A stretch of 64,000 bases of DNA, taken from contig JACAXG010000110.1 of NCBI GenBank assembly GCA_018881555.1, positions 1,135,842 to 1,199,841 of the forward strand. The letters are read 5' to 3'. The notes beneath the pieces were generated by a model that did not search any database, was not told the DNA's origin, and worked only from the letters and a program-made list of their open reading frames with translations. The position numbers and the translations under genes are program-made. This document shows positions 36,301-45,900 of the stretch, in pieces (the stretch's first letter is position 1; every line of letters starts with the position of its first letter). The stretch comes from Amblyornis subalaris. Lineage: Eukaryota; Chordata; Aves; Passeriformes; Ptilonorhynchidae.

Positions 36301-39133
36301 TGGCCCTAAGCTCAAAGAAGGCAGGTTTAGATCAGGTATTAGGAAGAAACTCTTTACTGTGTAAGCACAGAGACACCAGAATAGGCTGCCCAGAGAAGCT
36401 GCAGATGCCCCATCCCTCAAAAGGTTCCAGGCCAGGTTGGGCGGGGCTTTGAGTAACCTGATCTACTGGAAGGTGTCCCTGCCTATGCCAGGGGGGTGGA
36501 TGATCTTTAAGGTCCTTTCTAACCCAAACCATTCCACGATTTTATGGTCTTTACAGAAAATTAAGTATTTAAAAAAAAAACCAACTGTCTTACCTTGGCA
36601 TCTGATGGTAGCAGTGTTTCTGTTCCTAGAAGCATTAGCTTGCTCTGACACTTGGTAGAAAAGAAACAAAACACAAAGTTTGTTTGCTCTTTTGTAAGAA
36701 CAAAACACAGTGCTTAGAAATTTAAATAAAACTTTTTAAATATAAGAATAAAAAGTTTTTATTCTTTTAGTTTTTTTGAATCCTATCGTATCGCCCATAT
36801 CCTTACCCAGAAGAGCAAATTAAGAAATATTTTTAAATCATACCACAGTAAAGTAGAACTTAATCAACTAGAAAGTAGAAAAGTAGCAGCTAAAAAAAGA
36901 TGCATCATTTGAGCAAAAAGGCAAGTTATGAGGGAAAAGTTCATATGGAGAAAGGCATTGAAAAGATGAAGAGCGTGAGAAACTGGGAAGAATCATGGAC
37001 AAGGCTGAACAGGGAAGCTGCTGAGAAGTTAAGACACTTTCTGCTATTCTTCTGGCTCTCCAAACAGAGCCATCACATTATAATACACATTTTTAGTTTA
37101 AAGTCATTTAGGGCAATATACTGTACATTTCAGAAGTGGTCTGATTTTCAGCACTACATCAGCTCCCATGACTGCAATGGGGTGTATACGCAGTCTGAAA
37201 TTCAGGCCACCACAAATACCCAAGGCATCAACAGGAGACACCTGCTAAACTCTCTCTTTTTCTAACTGTCAGCAATTTAACCTGCCCCATGACAGGGCAG
37301 GATGTATTCTACTAAGCAGTACAACTACTAAGCAGTACAACTACTACGCAGTACTACTACTACGCAGTACTCTGGAAACCTTGCTGTTAATGTATGGATA
37401 CCAGAACACAGTATAGGACAAAAACTGCTCATGTTGACACACAATCATTGGAACATTACATGTAACCATATAACCTAGGAGCTAATTAAATGACTTAATT
37501 TGAACTTCTTCCTGAAACATGAGTGCATCCAGGATGCAAAATCAAAGTAAGAAAAATCCTACTGTTTTATCAACTTCGAAAAATAACACCCATTATCACT
37601 TCCTGTATTATTTTAGGGATGCTGGGAATGAGATACAAGATATCAAATATTTTCAATTAAATTCAGAATAGTAAACATCAGAACTTCCTTTCTAATTTGA
37701 AAATTTCAAAGGAAGTTCAGGTCCTTCGAAGTGCTGCCAAACAAAACTTCAGAAACTGAAGACATAGAATTCCCTGTCACTTGTTACATGCTAACTTACC
37801 TGAATACTCAACAAGAAATAAAATCACACTAATCTTTTTAAACCTAATTCTGTAAAATTATTGCACTGTGAGTTGCCTATACTTTATTCTACTTTAAGTT
37901 TGGAAATACTTTTACTTCAGTTTCTGGTATTTTAATGTTTTTAATCTACAATTCAGAACTCAAGCAAATAGTCTGTAAGTACCACATAAAATTGAGTTAA
38001 CCTATTAAGACTCAGAAAATACGATTCAGAATATGAATTTTCATCAGACTCAGGAGAATCTTACAGTAAGAACAGTATTCCCTCAGAACTGATAAATTCA
38101 TATTTCCTGGGAATCCTGTAAATAAAAATAGCCAGCCCTTAAGTGTTGTTAGCATATTGTACCATGTATCAAGAGAGAAATTTTAACCATGACAATGTAA
38201 CTGTCAGTTTGCATACGCACATGCAAACATTATAGTCCTTCTACGCCTCTCTCTCCTCCCATTCTCTCTCTCTTTTAAGATCCAAAGTACTTGTGAACAG
38301 CACCGGAATCCCATCTTTTGTGAGACTGAAGAGAGAAAGATCTCAACTCTCAGTCTGCTGTTACCACGACACAACTAAATTGTTTCATTTTCCCTAATTT
38401 TAACATATACTCTCATGCTAATTAAATCATAACATCAGCACATTGTAAACTAAGTTCGACACTGCAAGGCATTCTTCATCCCTGCCAGTGCTTCTACTTT
38501 TGACCTTTCTGAAGATCTTTTTCCTCATTTTTTGTCTGTTTGTTTTGTTCTTGGCTTTTTGTTTGTTTGTGTTGGGGGGGTTATTTTGTTTGGGGTTTTT
38601 TTTGGTTTTATTGAAGTGGTTTCTTTGGAGGGGGCGGGGCAAGCATGCAGCAGATAAAATAATTCTGAAAAAGGTTTACAATAAATCTAGTCTATCACTT
38701 ATATTTGCATACCTCTTCCATCTGCTTCCAAATACTCTCACATTCATCCAAGAGTTCTTCCTTGGCATCTACAGGACAAGCTGTGTTGGTGATTTCTGAC
38801 TGAGCCTATTAACAAGACAATAGAACAGTTATCATGTAGATCTACAATAACTGACACCAGTTACCAAATCATACCTGCCACTTCAGGTCAAATATGTAAC
38901 ACAACAAACTGCCCTATAGTTCTTGGTAGCACGCAATCATTAAGTAAAATCAGCTAACTATACGACTATAGTACAATTAAAAGTCACTAATAATTTACTT
39001 TAAAATTGCATGACAAAATCCTGAATTTTCATAACTGGTTTGATTATCTGCAATGGCTTTTTTATTTTCCAACAACTTAAATATAGAAACAATATGAGAA
39101 TCTCACATCTACAAAGTCACGCTTTACCTCCAT
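18206..39133 (-). CDS. CENPK: Centromere protein K (CENP-K), multi-exon gene
   Basis: CENP-K is a subunit of the constitutive centromere-associated network, in the CENP-H/I/K/M group, and helps build the kinetochore on CENP-A chromatin in the nucleus. Nine coding exons joined at GT-AG sites (minus strand, 5' to 3': 38713-38805, 36594-36650, 32169-32241, 27898-27944, 24978-25060, 24771-24869, 24355-24496, 20714-20767, 18206-18364) give 268 in-phase codons including the stop minus one, against 269 residues in human. Conserved stretches include [44 protein letters not shown] and the ending RLEAFHK. The middle is charged and coiled-coil-like. The start lies upstream of 38805, since the frame hits a stop just before that exon; I propose a six-base coding exon (ATG GAG) at 39128-39133 with a good GTAAAG donor, making 270 residues. 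The promoter is shared with PPWD1. Gene identity is certain; the start is tentative. Confidence 0.93.
20163..20512 (-). mobile_element. CR1 LINE 3' fragment
   Basis: Begins with AGAATCATAGAATGGTT, the reverse complement of the CR1 3' end, and continues through the usual 3'-UTR blocks (CCTTCCACTAGACCAGG, GATGGGGCATCCACAGC). It is 5' truncated at about 20512, as is usual for CR1. It lies in a CENPK intron in the same orientation as the gene. Confidence 0.92.
20578..20686. repeat. ATC/ATT microsatellite with duplicated flank
   Basis: Imperfect CATCAT/TTATTA runs occur twice, each followed or preceded by the same 14-mer GAGTATTTAAAAAT (20621-20634 and 20667-20680, 46 bp apart), suggesting a segmental duplication of the unit. 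Confidence 0.75.
20714..20767 (-). CDS. CENPK: CENPK coding exon (18 codons)
   Basis: Flanked by TTTCCAG and GTAAGA. It encodes [18 protein letters not shown], matching the human block before INRL/INKL. Phase 0 at both ends. Confidence 0.92.
21703..21732. repeat. Inverted repeat (12-bp arms, 6-nt loop)
   Basis: GTTTCCATGGAG and CTCCATGGAAAC pair perfectly around a six-base loop. A further CCATGGAG copy follows at about 21741. Intronic, function unknown. Confidence 0.65.
22786..22990 (+). mobile_element. CR1 LINE reverse-transcriptase fragment
   Basis: The plus strand reads a degraded RT segment: [19 protein letters not shown], then [18 protein letters not shown], the CR1 RT signature around the KAFDTVPH block. 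It is an isolated internal piece with no 3' end nearby, antisense to CENPK. Confidence 0.88.
24355..24496 (-). CDS. CENPK: CENPK coding exon
   Basis: Flanked by TATTAG and GTAAGG. It contains [19 protein letters not shown] and [14 protein letters not shown], clear CENP-K sequence. Its first base completes a split codon from the previous exon. Confidence 0.94.
24771..24869 (-). CDS. CENPK: CENPK coding exon (coiled-coil part)
   Basis: Follows TTTCAAAG, ends before GTATTT, and reads [15 protein letters not shown] and a charged Glu/Lys/Gln helix. Codons are split at both ends and match the neighbouring exons. Confidence 0.9.
24978..25060 (-). CDS. CENPK: CENPK coding exon (coiled-coil part)
   Basis: Between TCAATAG and GTAATA. 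It reads [20 protein letters not shown], equivalent to human [11 protein letters not shown], and ends with two bases of a split Arg codon. Confidence 0.92.
25365..25386 (+). repeat. Short interstitial telomeric array
   Basis: About three perfect head-to-tail copies of the vertebrate telomere unit TTAGGG lie in a CENPK intron, flanked by unrelated sequence. Confidence 0.85.
25622..26402 (-). mobile_element. CR1 LINE 3' fragment split by an LTR insertion
   Basis: The left piece (25622-25648) is the reverse-complement CR1 3' end, CAGAATCACAGAATGG. The right piece (26126-26402) resumes with GAGGGACCACAGTGGGTC and TCATCTGGTCCAACCTCCC and the following CR1 blocks. The 477 bp between them are not CR1. 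Confidence 0.78.
25649..26125 (+). mobile_element. Probable solo LTR of an endogenous retroelement
   Basis: The 477-bp insert starts TGTATTGAGG and ends CCTTAACA, giving TGT...ACA ends with a short imperfect inverted repeat. It has a TATAAAAG box at 25867-25874 and AATAAA at 25996-26001, a promoter-to-poly(A) spacing typical of an LTR. No internal region or second LTR is present. I could not find a clean target-site duplication, so the exact borders are uncertain. Confidence 0.58.
26986..27242 (+). mobile_element. CR1 LINE 3' fragment
   Basis: Contains GGAATAGGCTGCCCATAGAG, CTTCTTTGGAGATATTCAAA and the 3' end CTATTCTATGATTCTAT, all standard CR1 3' blocks. A second, degraded 3'-end-like stretch (TTCCAACCCCAGACGTTCTA) follows to about 27285. 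Confidence 0.9.
27898..27944 (-). CDS. CENPK: CENPK coding exon (47 bp)
   Basis: Between TTTTCAG and GTAAGT. It reads [15 protein letters not shown], matching the human segment ending LGKEE, and its first two bases complete an Ile codon. Confidence 0.9.
32169..32241 (-). CDS. CENPK: CENPK coding exon
   Basis: Between ACACAG and GTAAGT. It encodes [19 protein letters not shown] and RSPE, the counterpart of human LSLLMARIKCL. It leaves one base for the next exon. Confidence 0.93.
33640..34735 (-). mobile_element. CR1 LINE, long 3' portion
   Basis: Reverse-complement CR1 sequence running from its 3' UTR (CACTGACAGGCTGGGGGCAT, TTTCCTAATGTCC) into the ORF2 tail. Open frames on either strand are fragments. 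It is followed after about 240 bp by a plus-strand CR1, so the two lie with 5' ends facing each other. Confidence 0.85.
34975..36542 (+). mobile_element. CR1 LINE, long 3' portion with RT remnant
   Basis: Plus-strand CR1 ORF2 remnants are readable in several frames ([17 protein letters not shown] early, [13 protein letters not shown] at about 35380), then the 3' UTR, ending near ACCATTCCACGATTTTATGG. Frameshifts and stops break the ORF. Its 3' end lies 51 bp from a CENPK exon. Confidence 0.9.
36594..36650 (-). CDS. CENPK: CENPK coding exon (19 codons)
   Basis: Between CTACCAAG and GTAAGA. It reads [19 protein letters not shown], aligned to human CQNKLSLIGTETL. A CR1 copy ends about 50 bp beyond the donor. 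Confidence 0.92.
36744..36766. repeat. A/T hairpin (11-bp arms)
   Basis: AAGAATAAAAA and TTTTTATTCTT form a perfect inverted repeat around one base, just upstream (in gene sense) of a CENPK exon. Probably low-complexity chance structure. Confidence 0.5.
37309..37372. repeat. Small minisatellite
   Basis: About four tandem copies of a 15-16-bp unit ACTAAGCAGTACAACT, the later copies carrying ACTACGCAGTACT variants. Confidence 0.8.
38530..38640. repeat. G/T-rich low-complexity tract
   Basis: The plus strand has runs of G7, G4, G5 and G4 separated by T-rich spacers, a potential G-quadruplex on the CENPK template strand, 70 bp beyond the donor of the N-terminal exon. Confidence 0.65.
38713..38805 (-). 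CDS. CENPK: CENPK coding exon (N-terminal, 31 codons)
   Basis: Between TTAATAG and GTATGC. It reads [20 protein letters not shown] then IWKQMEE, matching human VTNTEEELIRECEEMWKDMEE in outline. An in-frame TAG sits immediately upstream in the acceptor, so another exon must supply the start. Confidence 0.88.
39128..39133 (-). CDS. CENPK: Candidate CENPK start exon (ATG GAG)
   Basis: On the minus strand ATG GAG is followed at once by the donor GTAAAGC. Splicing to the exon at 38713-38805 is in phase and gives a protein of 270 residues, close to human (269). Upstream CCTTTGCAG could be an acceptor if a 5' UTR intron exists. Base -3 is T, a weak context. No transcript evidence. Confidence 0.35.
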
Positions 39134-39173
39134 ATATCTGCAAAGGTTTTAAGCAGTTATTTCTGCTCTTTCA

Positions 39174-39325
39174 GTAAATGTCCTAATGCCCAGTAAAGAA
39201 GTTCTTCCTTGTGTTCAGGTAGAACTTCTGTGCACCAGTTTCTGCCCGTTGTCTCTTGTCCTATTGCTCAGAACCATCGAGCAGAGCCTGAATCCACGCT
39301 CTTGGCACCGTCCCCTCAGACACTC
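39174..39325 (-). mobile_element. CR1 LINE remnant at the CENPK promoter edge
   Basis: Blocks such as CAGTAAAGAAGTTCTTCC, CTCTTGTCCTATTGCTC and AGCAGAGCCTGAATCC are reverse-complement CR1 3' UTR. Both ends are lost; the right edge coincides with the start of the CpG-rich promoter. Confidence 0.75.
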
Positions 39326-39820
39326 GGGAAGGCGAAATGCGTCATGTGACCAACACAAAACGACCAAAGGCGGGAAAAGCGTTAGGGAGCGAGAGGAACC
39401 TGACAGCAGGTCTGTGAGAAAGCCGCGAGGCGGAGTGCACCTTACGAAGCAGAATATAGGCAGGGTACAACATCGCAAAAGCGGTGAGACAGGGAGCTCC
39501 CCCGCCCCCGGCACGCACCCCTGCGCTACGCCAGCGGCGGGAGATCCCTGCTCATAGGCGAGGGATGAACGTTGCTCCTTCCCAGGCGGGAAGCCAGCGC
39601 TCTCCCTGCAAAGCAGCCCCGCGGCCCCAGTAGCCGCGAGCCCCTCCCGGCCGCGAGGTGGCCGACCGCCGGAATCCCCCCGCTCCCCAGGATCCGCCCG
39701 GGAGCCTCCCGCCGCTGGTTCCCGTCCGTTACTACCATGGTCTCTTCGCGCCGTCCACTCCGCAGCGCTTACGTCACTCGGAGCGCGCCGGGCGCGGCGC
39801 GGGGCGGTGACGGCGGCACC
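39326..39820. promoter_or_regulatory. Bidirectional CpG-rich promoter of CENPK and PPWD1
   Basis: The sequence is strongly GC- and CpG-rich between the divergent genes and lacks a TATA box, as is usual for housekeeping bidirectional promoters. Recognisable motifs are GTCATGTGAC (39341-39350, E-box/M-box type for USF or MiT/TFE factors), TTACGTCA (39769-39776, CRE/ATF) and CCATGGCGGC at the PPWD1 start codon (YY1-like). The CpG-rich DNA continues into PPWD1 intron 1 to about 40110. Confidence 0.8.
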
Positions 39821-39968
39821 ATGGCGGCCGCCGAGCCCGAGCGCAAGCGAAAGCAGCCAGAGGAGGCGGCGGACGGCGGGGACCGGGCGGCAGCGGACGA
39901 GGAGGATGAGGAGGAGCGCTGGGTCGGGCCGCTCCCCGGGGAGGCCGCACAGGCAAAAAAGAGGAGAG
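39821..39968 (+). CDS. PPWD1: PPWD1 exon 1 (coding)
   Basis: Starts [20 protein letters not shown] and ends with the family block ERWVGPLP...AKKRR before GTAAGG. One base of a Val codon is left over. Starts in CACCATGG within the CpG island. Confidence 0.93.
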
Positions 39969-42900
39969 GTAAGGGGAGGAGCGGAGGGCTGCCCCAGTGG
40001 GCTCCAGGGGTGTGGGATTACCTCCAGGCCCTGGCCCGCGGGAGCGGCGTCGGGGTAGGGGCAGCTGGGCCGCCCTCGGGCGGCAGCCCGTATCCCGAAG
40101 CCATGTATCGTAAGTAAAATGACCGTGCTATGGGGGAACTCTTCGGGTGCGAAATTACAGGGCAGGGGCGTCAGGGGCTAAGTCGTGGCTGTTCAGCCTG
40201 GAGAACAGAAGGTTGCGTGGAGATCTCATAGCAATCTTCCAGTATCTAAAGGGGCCTACAGGGAAGCTGAGGAGGGACGCTTTGTCAGGAATTGCACTGA
40301 TAGGAAAAGGAGTAATGGGTACAAACTGCAAGAGGGGAAATTGAGGTTAGCTAGAAGGAAAACATTCCTTACTGTGAGGATAGTGAGACACTAGAACAGG
40401 TTGCCCAGGGATTTTTTGGATGCCCCAGCCCTGGCAGTGTTGGGGCCAGGTTGACTAAGTCTTTAAGCAACCTGGTCTAGTGGGAGGTGTCCCTCCCCGT
40501 GGCACGGGGCTTGGGACTAGATGATATTTAAGGCCTATTCCAACCCCTTAACATTCTATGATTCTATGATTTCTGCTTTCTCTGGAGGACCCTTTGAAGC
40601 TGAGAGCCCTGTTGTGCAGGCTGAAGCCGTGCTGTTTGCGACTGTGGAGTTAATCCATTTTCTGGATCACTGCCCTAAACTGGAGGAACAGGAGAAGCCT
40701 CTAGGCTGTATCTTGACGAGTGTTTTTGATATGTGCAGCAATTCTCAATTCTCTGGGTATCACTGTAAAGTAATTGCGACTTTAACGATGTTCAGCAGAT
40801 GTAAACCTGCAGGTTCAGTAAAAAATGCCATTATGCAGGTGTTAATGAGTAGGATCTAAAAATCAGAGACAAAACTCAAAATCAGATTATTTTAGGTGGG
40901 CCAGTTAAACAATGAAATAGATGAGTGCCAGCACTTAGAGTTTGTGTGACCCCAAATCTTGTAAAAACAACAGGGGTACATTTGGTTTTAGAATGAAATT
41001 GTGTGCAAATAACCTTCTGTTTTCTGGCAGTAACTTAAAAACCGTTAATTGATTTTGGTTTTTTAAAACATTAAGACAGCTAAGGTAATAGTTGCTTTAA
41101 AAGGGAAGAGCAGTATGAGTTAAAGCAGCATTTGAGTGGCTTTAGTTCACTGAAAATTTAAAAGTCTGTGCAAAGCCAGAGCTAAAAGCCCTTTTATTTT
41201 GTTTGTGTAAAATGCTAGCGTATTTTAAACTAAAATATGAGTAAGCAATACAAGCATAAGTAAAGGAGAACAGAAGCTAGATGTAACTTTATGGGAAAAA
41301 AAAAATCCTGATTTTTCATTTTATTCTCTGTAGTTCTTGAATTTGAACATGTTTATCTTGAAAATCTACCATCGGCTTCCATGTATGAGCGCAGTTACAT
41401 GCACAGAGATGTTATTACCCACGTAGCATGTACTAAGTAAGTGTCTTTGTTTTCCATTATATTTCTTTGTCAGAGGTGTATTTTTGTATATCCTAACAAG
41501 TTTTTATTGTAGAGGTTTAATGATGGAAAGTTAGAGTGTCCTGAGGTGTACTGTAATGGTGGTGGGGTTTCTTTTGAAAACTAAGTGACTTACTTACTTA
41601 GAAGCAAGATAAAAATTGTTTATGTGGACTAAGGGAGGATCTTAAAATCCTTACTAAAATGTGCAGTAAATACAGGAATAAGATCGACTGACTGCCTCTA
41701 AAAGAATGCTATTCACCAGAACTTCAGAGATCACACACAGAGGCACAAATAGTAACTACTGTGAAACCGGACGTAAAATAGGAGTTACATATCTAGAATG
41801 GATAGTGTTATATGTTTCTTCAGTTTACACTGTTGGCTTTTCATAGATTAATCCAGAATGCACTAAAATAACTGTTTGGTTTTCCGTAGTTATAGTACAC
41901 ATTCAGACAGACTGTCACAGTAATTTGAAATGTCATTCTCTGCACAGTGTTAATTATAGTTCAAATTACTGACCAGTGAGAAAGTGCATAATGCATGTAT
42001 CTGTTATCTTGTTTTTATTTTTCTTTTGTAATTGTAGGACAGATTTTATCATAACAGCCAGTCACGATGGACATGTAAAATTCTGGAAAAAAATAGAAGA
42101 AGGGATTGAGTTTGTTAAGCACTTTCGAAGTCACCTGGGTGAGAAGTTGCTCTTTCTTCTCTAAAGGATCTCTCTTCTTCCTCCTCCTTGCTCTTTGTTG
42201 TTTGAAGGGAGAGTGCAAATAGAGAGAGAGATTTCTGGGATTCCTTTAGTACACTCAGGGATTAAGCGATATCTGCCCATCTTCCTTTATACCTCTGTCC
42301 TGTTAGGTTTTGCACCCAAACTCCAGCAGGGATAGGGTGAGAATGAAACATGTGGGACTCTGCTTGCACAGATCCCCTACATCCTTTGCATTGCCATGTG
42401 CCCTGCCTGTGGGGAGAATATCTCGGACGTAAGTGAGCAAGGTACATAACAGGATTCATAAAATCCACTGAAGTTTAAAAATATGTTGCTTTATAAATGA
42501 GATTACCTCAATCCCTTATCTTTTTTTCCCTTGCAGTATGGAAAAAAAATGGTTGTTTTCATCTGGAATTATTGTAACTGTGGAATGAATTCTGCATTAT
42601 TGTTGTGATTATTAGCTGAATTGCGATTAAGAAAACTTTTAACCCAATTTTCTGAGCTAATAAGTACACAAACCTATTCAACACTATGCTAAGCATTAAA
42701 TAGCCTGGGCAGAAAATAGGTTCTCAATGGTATTAGAAATTATAATACGCCTGAAGGAAAAAAACCAGTTTGATATGCAGAGTGTTACAGTAAGAAAAAT
42801 ATTTAGTAATAGGTAGTAAAAGTACGGTTTCCTTTTAGAGTTGCAAGAAATATTAAGGTAGGTTCTTGATCTTAACTATCAGACTTCTCGTTATATATGG

Positions 42901-45900
42901 AAGCAAAATGTGAGAACAAAACCTACCATGTGAAAATCAGCATTGTGAGAAATTTATGGAAGGCTCAATTGCAGGGTAATTTTGAGTGTTGTGTGTGTAA
43001 TAGTCTGTAGAGTTTTGCTGCTTTTACCCTGTTGAGAGATGCAAGCTTAAGAGCACATGATTTTTACCACATGATAATATTCTTAATTTTCTAAAATCAA
43101 CATTTTAAACTAAAATAATTGCCATTATAATCTTTCACTTTTGTTTATGGTGAGTTGTTCATTATCACATACCTACGTCTAAACACTGACAGGATATAAA
43201 ATGTTGGTTTGTGATTTTTTTTTTTTTTTTAAATATTTTGATGAAGTCAGGTACAGTTTTAAGGGAAAACGGTGATGAAACAGTTGAGAAACAGGTTTAA
43301 ACTTCTGTAGGTTTTCCCTGTGTAATACTGAAATGAGGAAGGTCCTTTCCTGTTTTTTAATAGTATGTTAACTTGATTCACAGGTGTTATTGAGAGTATT
43401 GCTGTTAGTTCGGAGGGGGCATTATTCTGTTCAGTTGGAGATGACAAAGCAATGAAGGTGTTTGATGTAGTCAACTTTGACATGATCAACATGCTGAAAC
43501 TTGGGTAAGTTCCTTTGTTCTTGGAAGTGTTCATTTGAGATTATAAGTGGGGGTTATTTTGCTAAGAGGTAAGTCAATTTGAGGTTCTTGAGTTCCTCCC
43601 TTCTTCCCTCCCCCCCAGTCAGATGAAGCTGAGTAAAGTGCATTGTCTGAGATGAGTCCAGTGGTTGGAGACCGCTTGCCTGAATAGAAGAAATTATGTC
43701 TGTCTGCAACAGTAGGAGGGAGGAGTAGTAAAGACAGTTCTTCAGTGTCAAATATTAAGCACAGAGAGATGGTGTTTCTCCAGGTAGTGAGACATAATTT
43801 TATTCTGTTTTTTGGCACTGAATTTAAAAATTACAGTTCTATTAGAGAAGAGATTTGGCCTGTATGTATTCTCTTAGTTGTTGTCATAGGAATATAATTT
43901 GCTCTTCTGCTAGAAACAATATTGTTGTTTTCTTTAGTCTTGCTCCTGTAGCATTTCTGTAGTTACGCAATACGTAGCTAGAGGATCTGGGAGAAATAGG
44001 AACGGATGTTACTGGAATTATAACAATACCAGAGAAAAACAAGCCCTGCACTGTTAAAAGGGTGGATTTGAAGAGCTGGATAATGCTGCATCAAGAATGG
44101 TAGAAATACTGATTTTTTCCACAAGCCTTTTACAATTGGAAAACGTACTCTTCATAGTCGGTGATTTATTGGTTAGTTGTAAAACTGAATAGAAGTATGA
44201 AGTTAGAGAAAAAAGCTTTTTCATAGGAATACCTATATGAAAGCTTATGCTATCTGCTTTGCTAGTTATAGTTTTAGTATCAGCCTCCAGATAATGTACT
44301 TTGCTTATAGGAATTGATTCTCTCTTGGCTGTCTGCTGTGGAAAAATTCCAGTTAGCCCTAATCTTTTGGTTTTGCTGGTATTTTTGACTTAGCAGCCCT
44401 GTACCATTACTACAAAATTGGTAAAATTACAGAAAAAAGAAAATAAATTTAATATTAGGAAACCCCACCCTGATGTTAAAATATAAGGTTTCTTTTTTTG
44501 TTGTTATTTGAGAATTCAGGGAAAACTGAGGTAGAATTTACATCAATTTTGCTTCAGGAATCCCCCAAGAATGCTCCCTGTGAAGTTTTTCTATAGTATA
44601 TTCCCTGATTTATCTTTAGATAGATTCTTTTTCAGCCTCAGTAATCCAGACTCCTCTCCCCATGTATTTTTTTTTTCAGAGAAAATTGGGTTTTACCTGA
44701 AGTGAACTCTTTAATCAAGAAGAGAACAGGATACAGTTGTAATATAAGCATTGTCCTGAATAGCCTTCCAAACCTTAGTGTTTGTTTGTTCCTCTTATCT
44801 TCTGCATTACTGTGTATCGAGCAGGTGGTTTCTCTCGACCTGCCTGGGAATATTTTCATGGCTGTTTGCTTGGGCTTGTAATGATTAATGTAGAGTCATT
44901 AAGTTCTTTGTGGTCTTCTCAGCTCCGATTCTCTTGCATTGCCTGCTTTGATAGTCATGTGCCAGTATATTGAAGGATTGAGTAGCTTTGGCTCAAATTC
45001 TTCAGATCTTTCCAGTTCTAACTAATCTATGCAGTGTGGCTGTCTGCAAATCCCCATGCTTTATGCTTACATCACTGATCTGGAGAAGGTTGGCTCTTTC
45101 TGCAGAGACTTCATATTTATTTATTTGATCCTGTTCTTTCTAGTGAACCTGAGATTAAGTGGTTGTTTCTCCTTACCGACAGACATTGAAAATCCAAATT
45201 ATTGGTGTCTGTCATAATAACATCAGAATATCATCAGTTCTTCAGCATCTGTTAGTTTGATTTGTGAAAGGATACCAAATATGAGTTTCCTATGGAGACT
45301 GTATAATTTCTTCAAGGTTTGCCATGTTGTTTGAGTTCCAGTTTTTAGAATCTTTTCTTACAGACTTTAAAACGGACATAATTTACATTATTGACTGTAT
45401 ATCTGGCTTGTTTTATTTGTAGAGTATGCTTTTGCAAGTAGCAGATGAGTTCCTTCTTAAATGCATTCACAACCCTTATTGAATATAGGGGGATTGTCTC
45501 AAATTTGTTTATATCACTTCTTGGGGTTGTTTTGGGGTTTTTTTTCTGGCAAGAGCTAGTTGAACTTTTCCATAAGTGTGTGGCAGAGGTGCAGTTGCCT
45601 TCATTTCTACTGAATCATTACTCATTTAACAGATGGAAGAGAAGTGGTATTGAGTCATAGAATTAACTAACTATGTTGGAAAAGACTTTTCAGATCATCA
45701 AATCCAATATATGACCTAACACCACCTTATCAACTAAACCATGGCACTGAGTGCTACATCCAGTCCTCTTTTAAACACCTCCAGGGATGGTGACTCGACC
45801 ACCTCCATGGGCAGAATATAAGTTGAGTAGTAATCATTAATGCCACTTGGGCTATTTATCTTGACTTCCTTCCTTATTCTTCCCTTTTATCTGCTTTCTA

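Larger units (their letters stand above)
18365..38712. other. CENPK introns
   Basis: Between the coding exons the DNA is AT-rich and non-coding apart from the repeats listed separately: CR1 pieces, a probable solo LTR, an ATC microsatellite, a short telomere-like array and a small minisatellite. The intron at 27945-32168 shows no repeat that I recognise. One unresolved base (N) is at 20849. Confidence 0.7.

Noticed and set aside
36900..37265. 121-codon plus-strand frame in a CENPK intron
   Set aside because: No domain, antisense to the gene, and no codon-level pattern; intronic chance frame.
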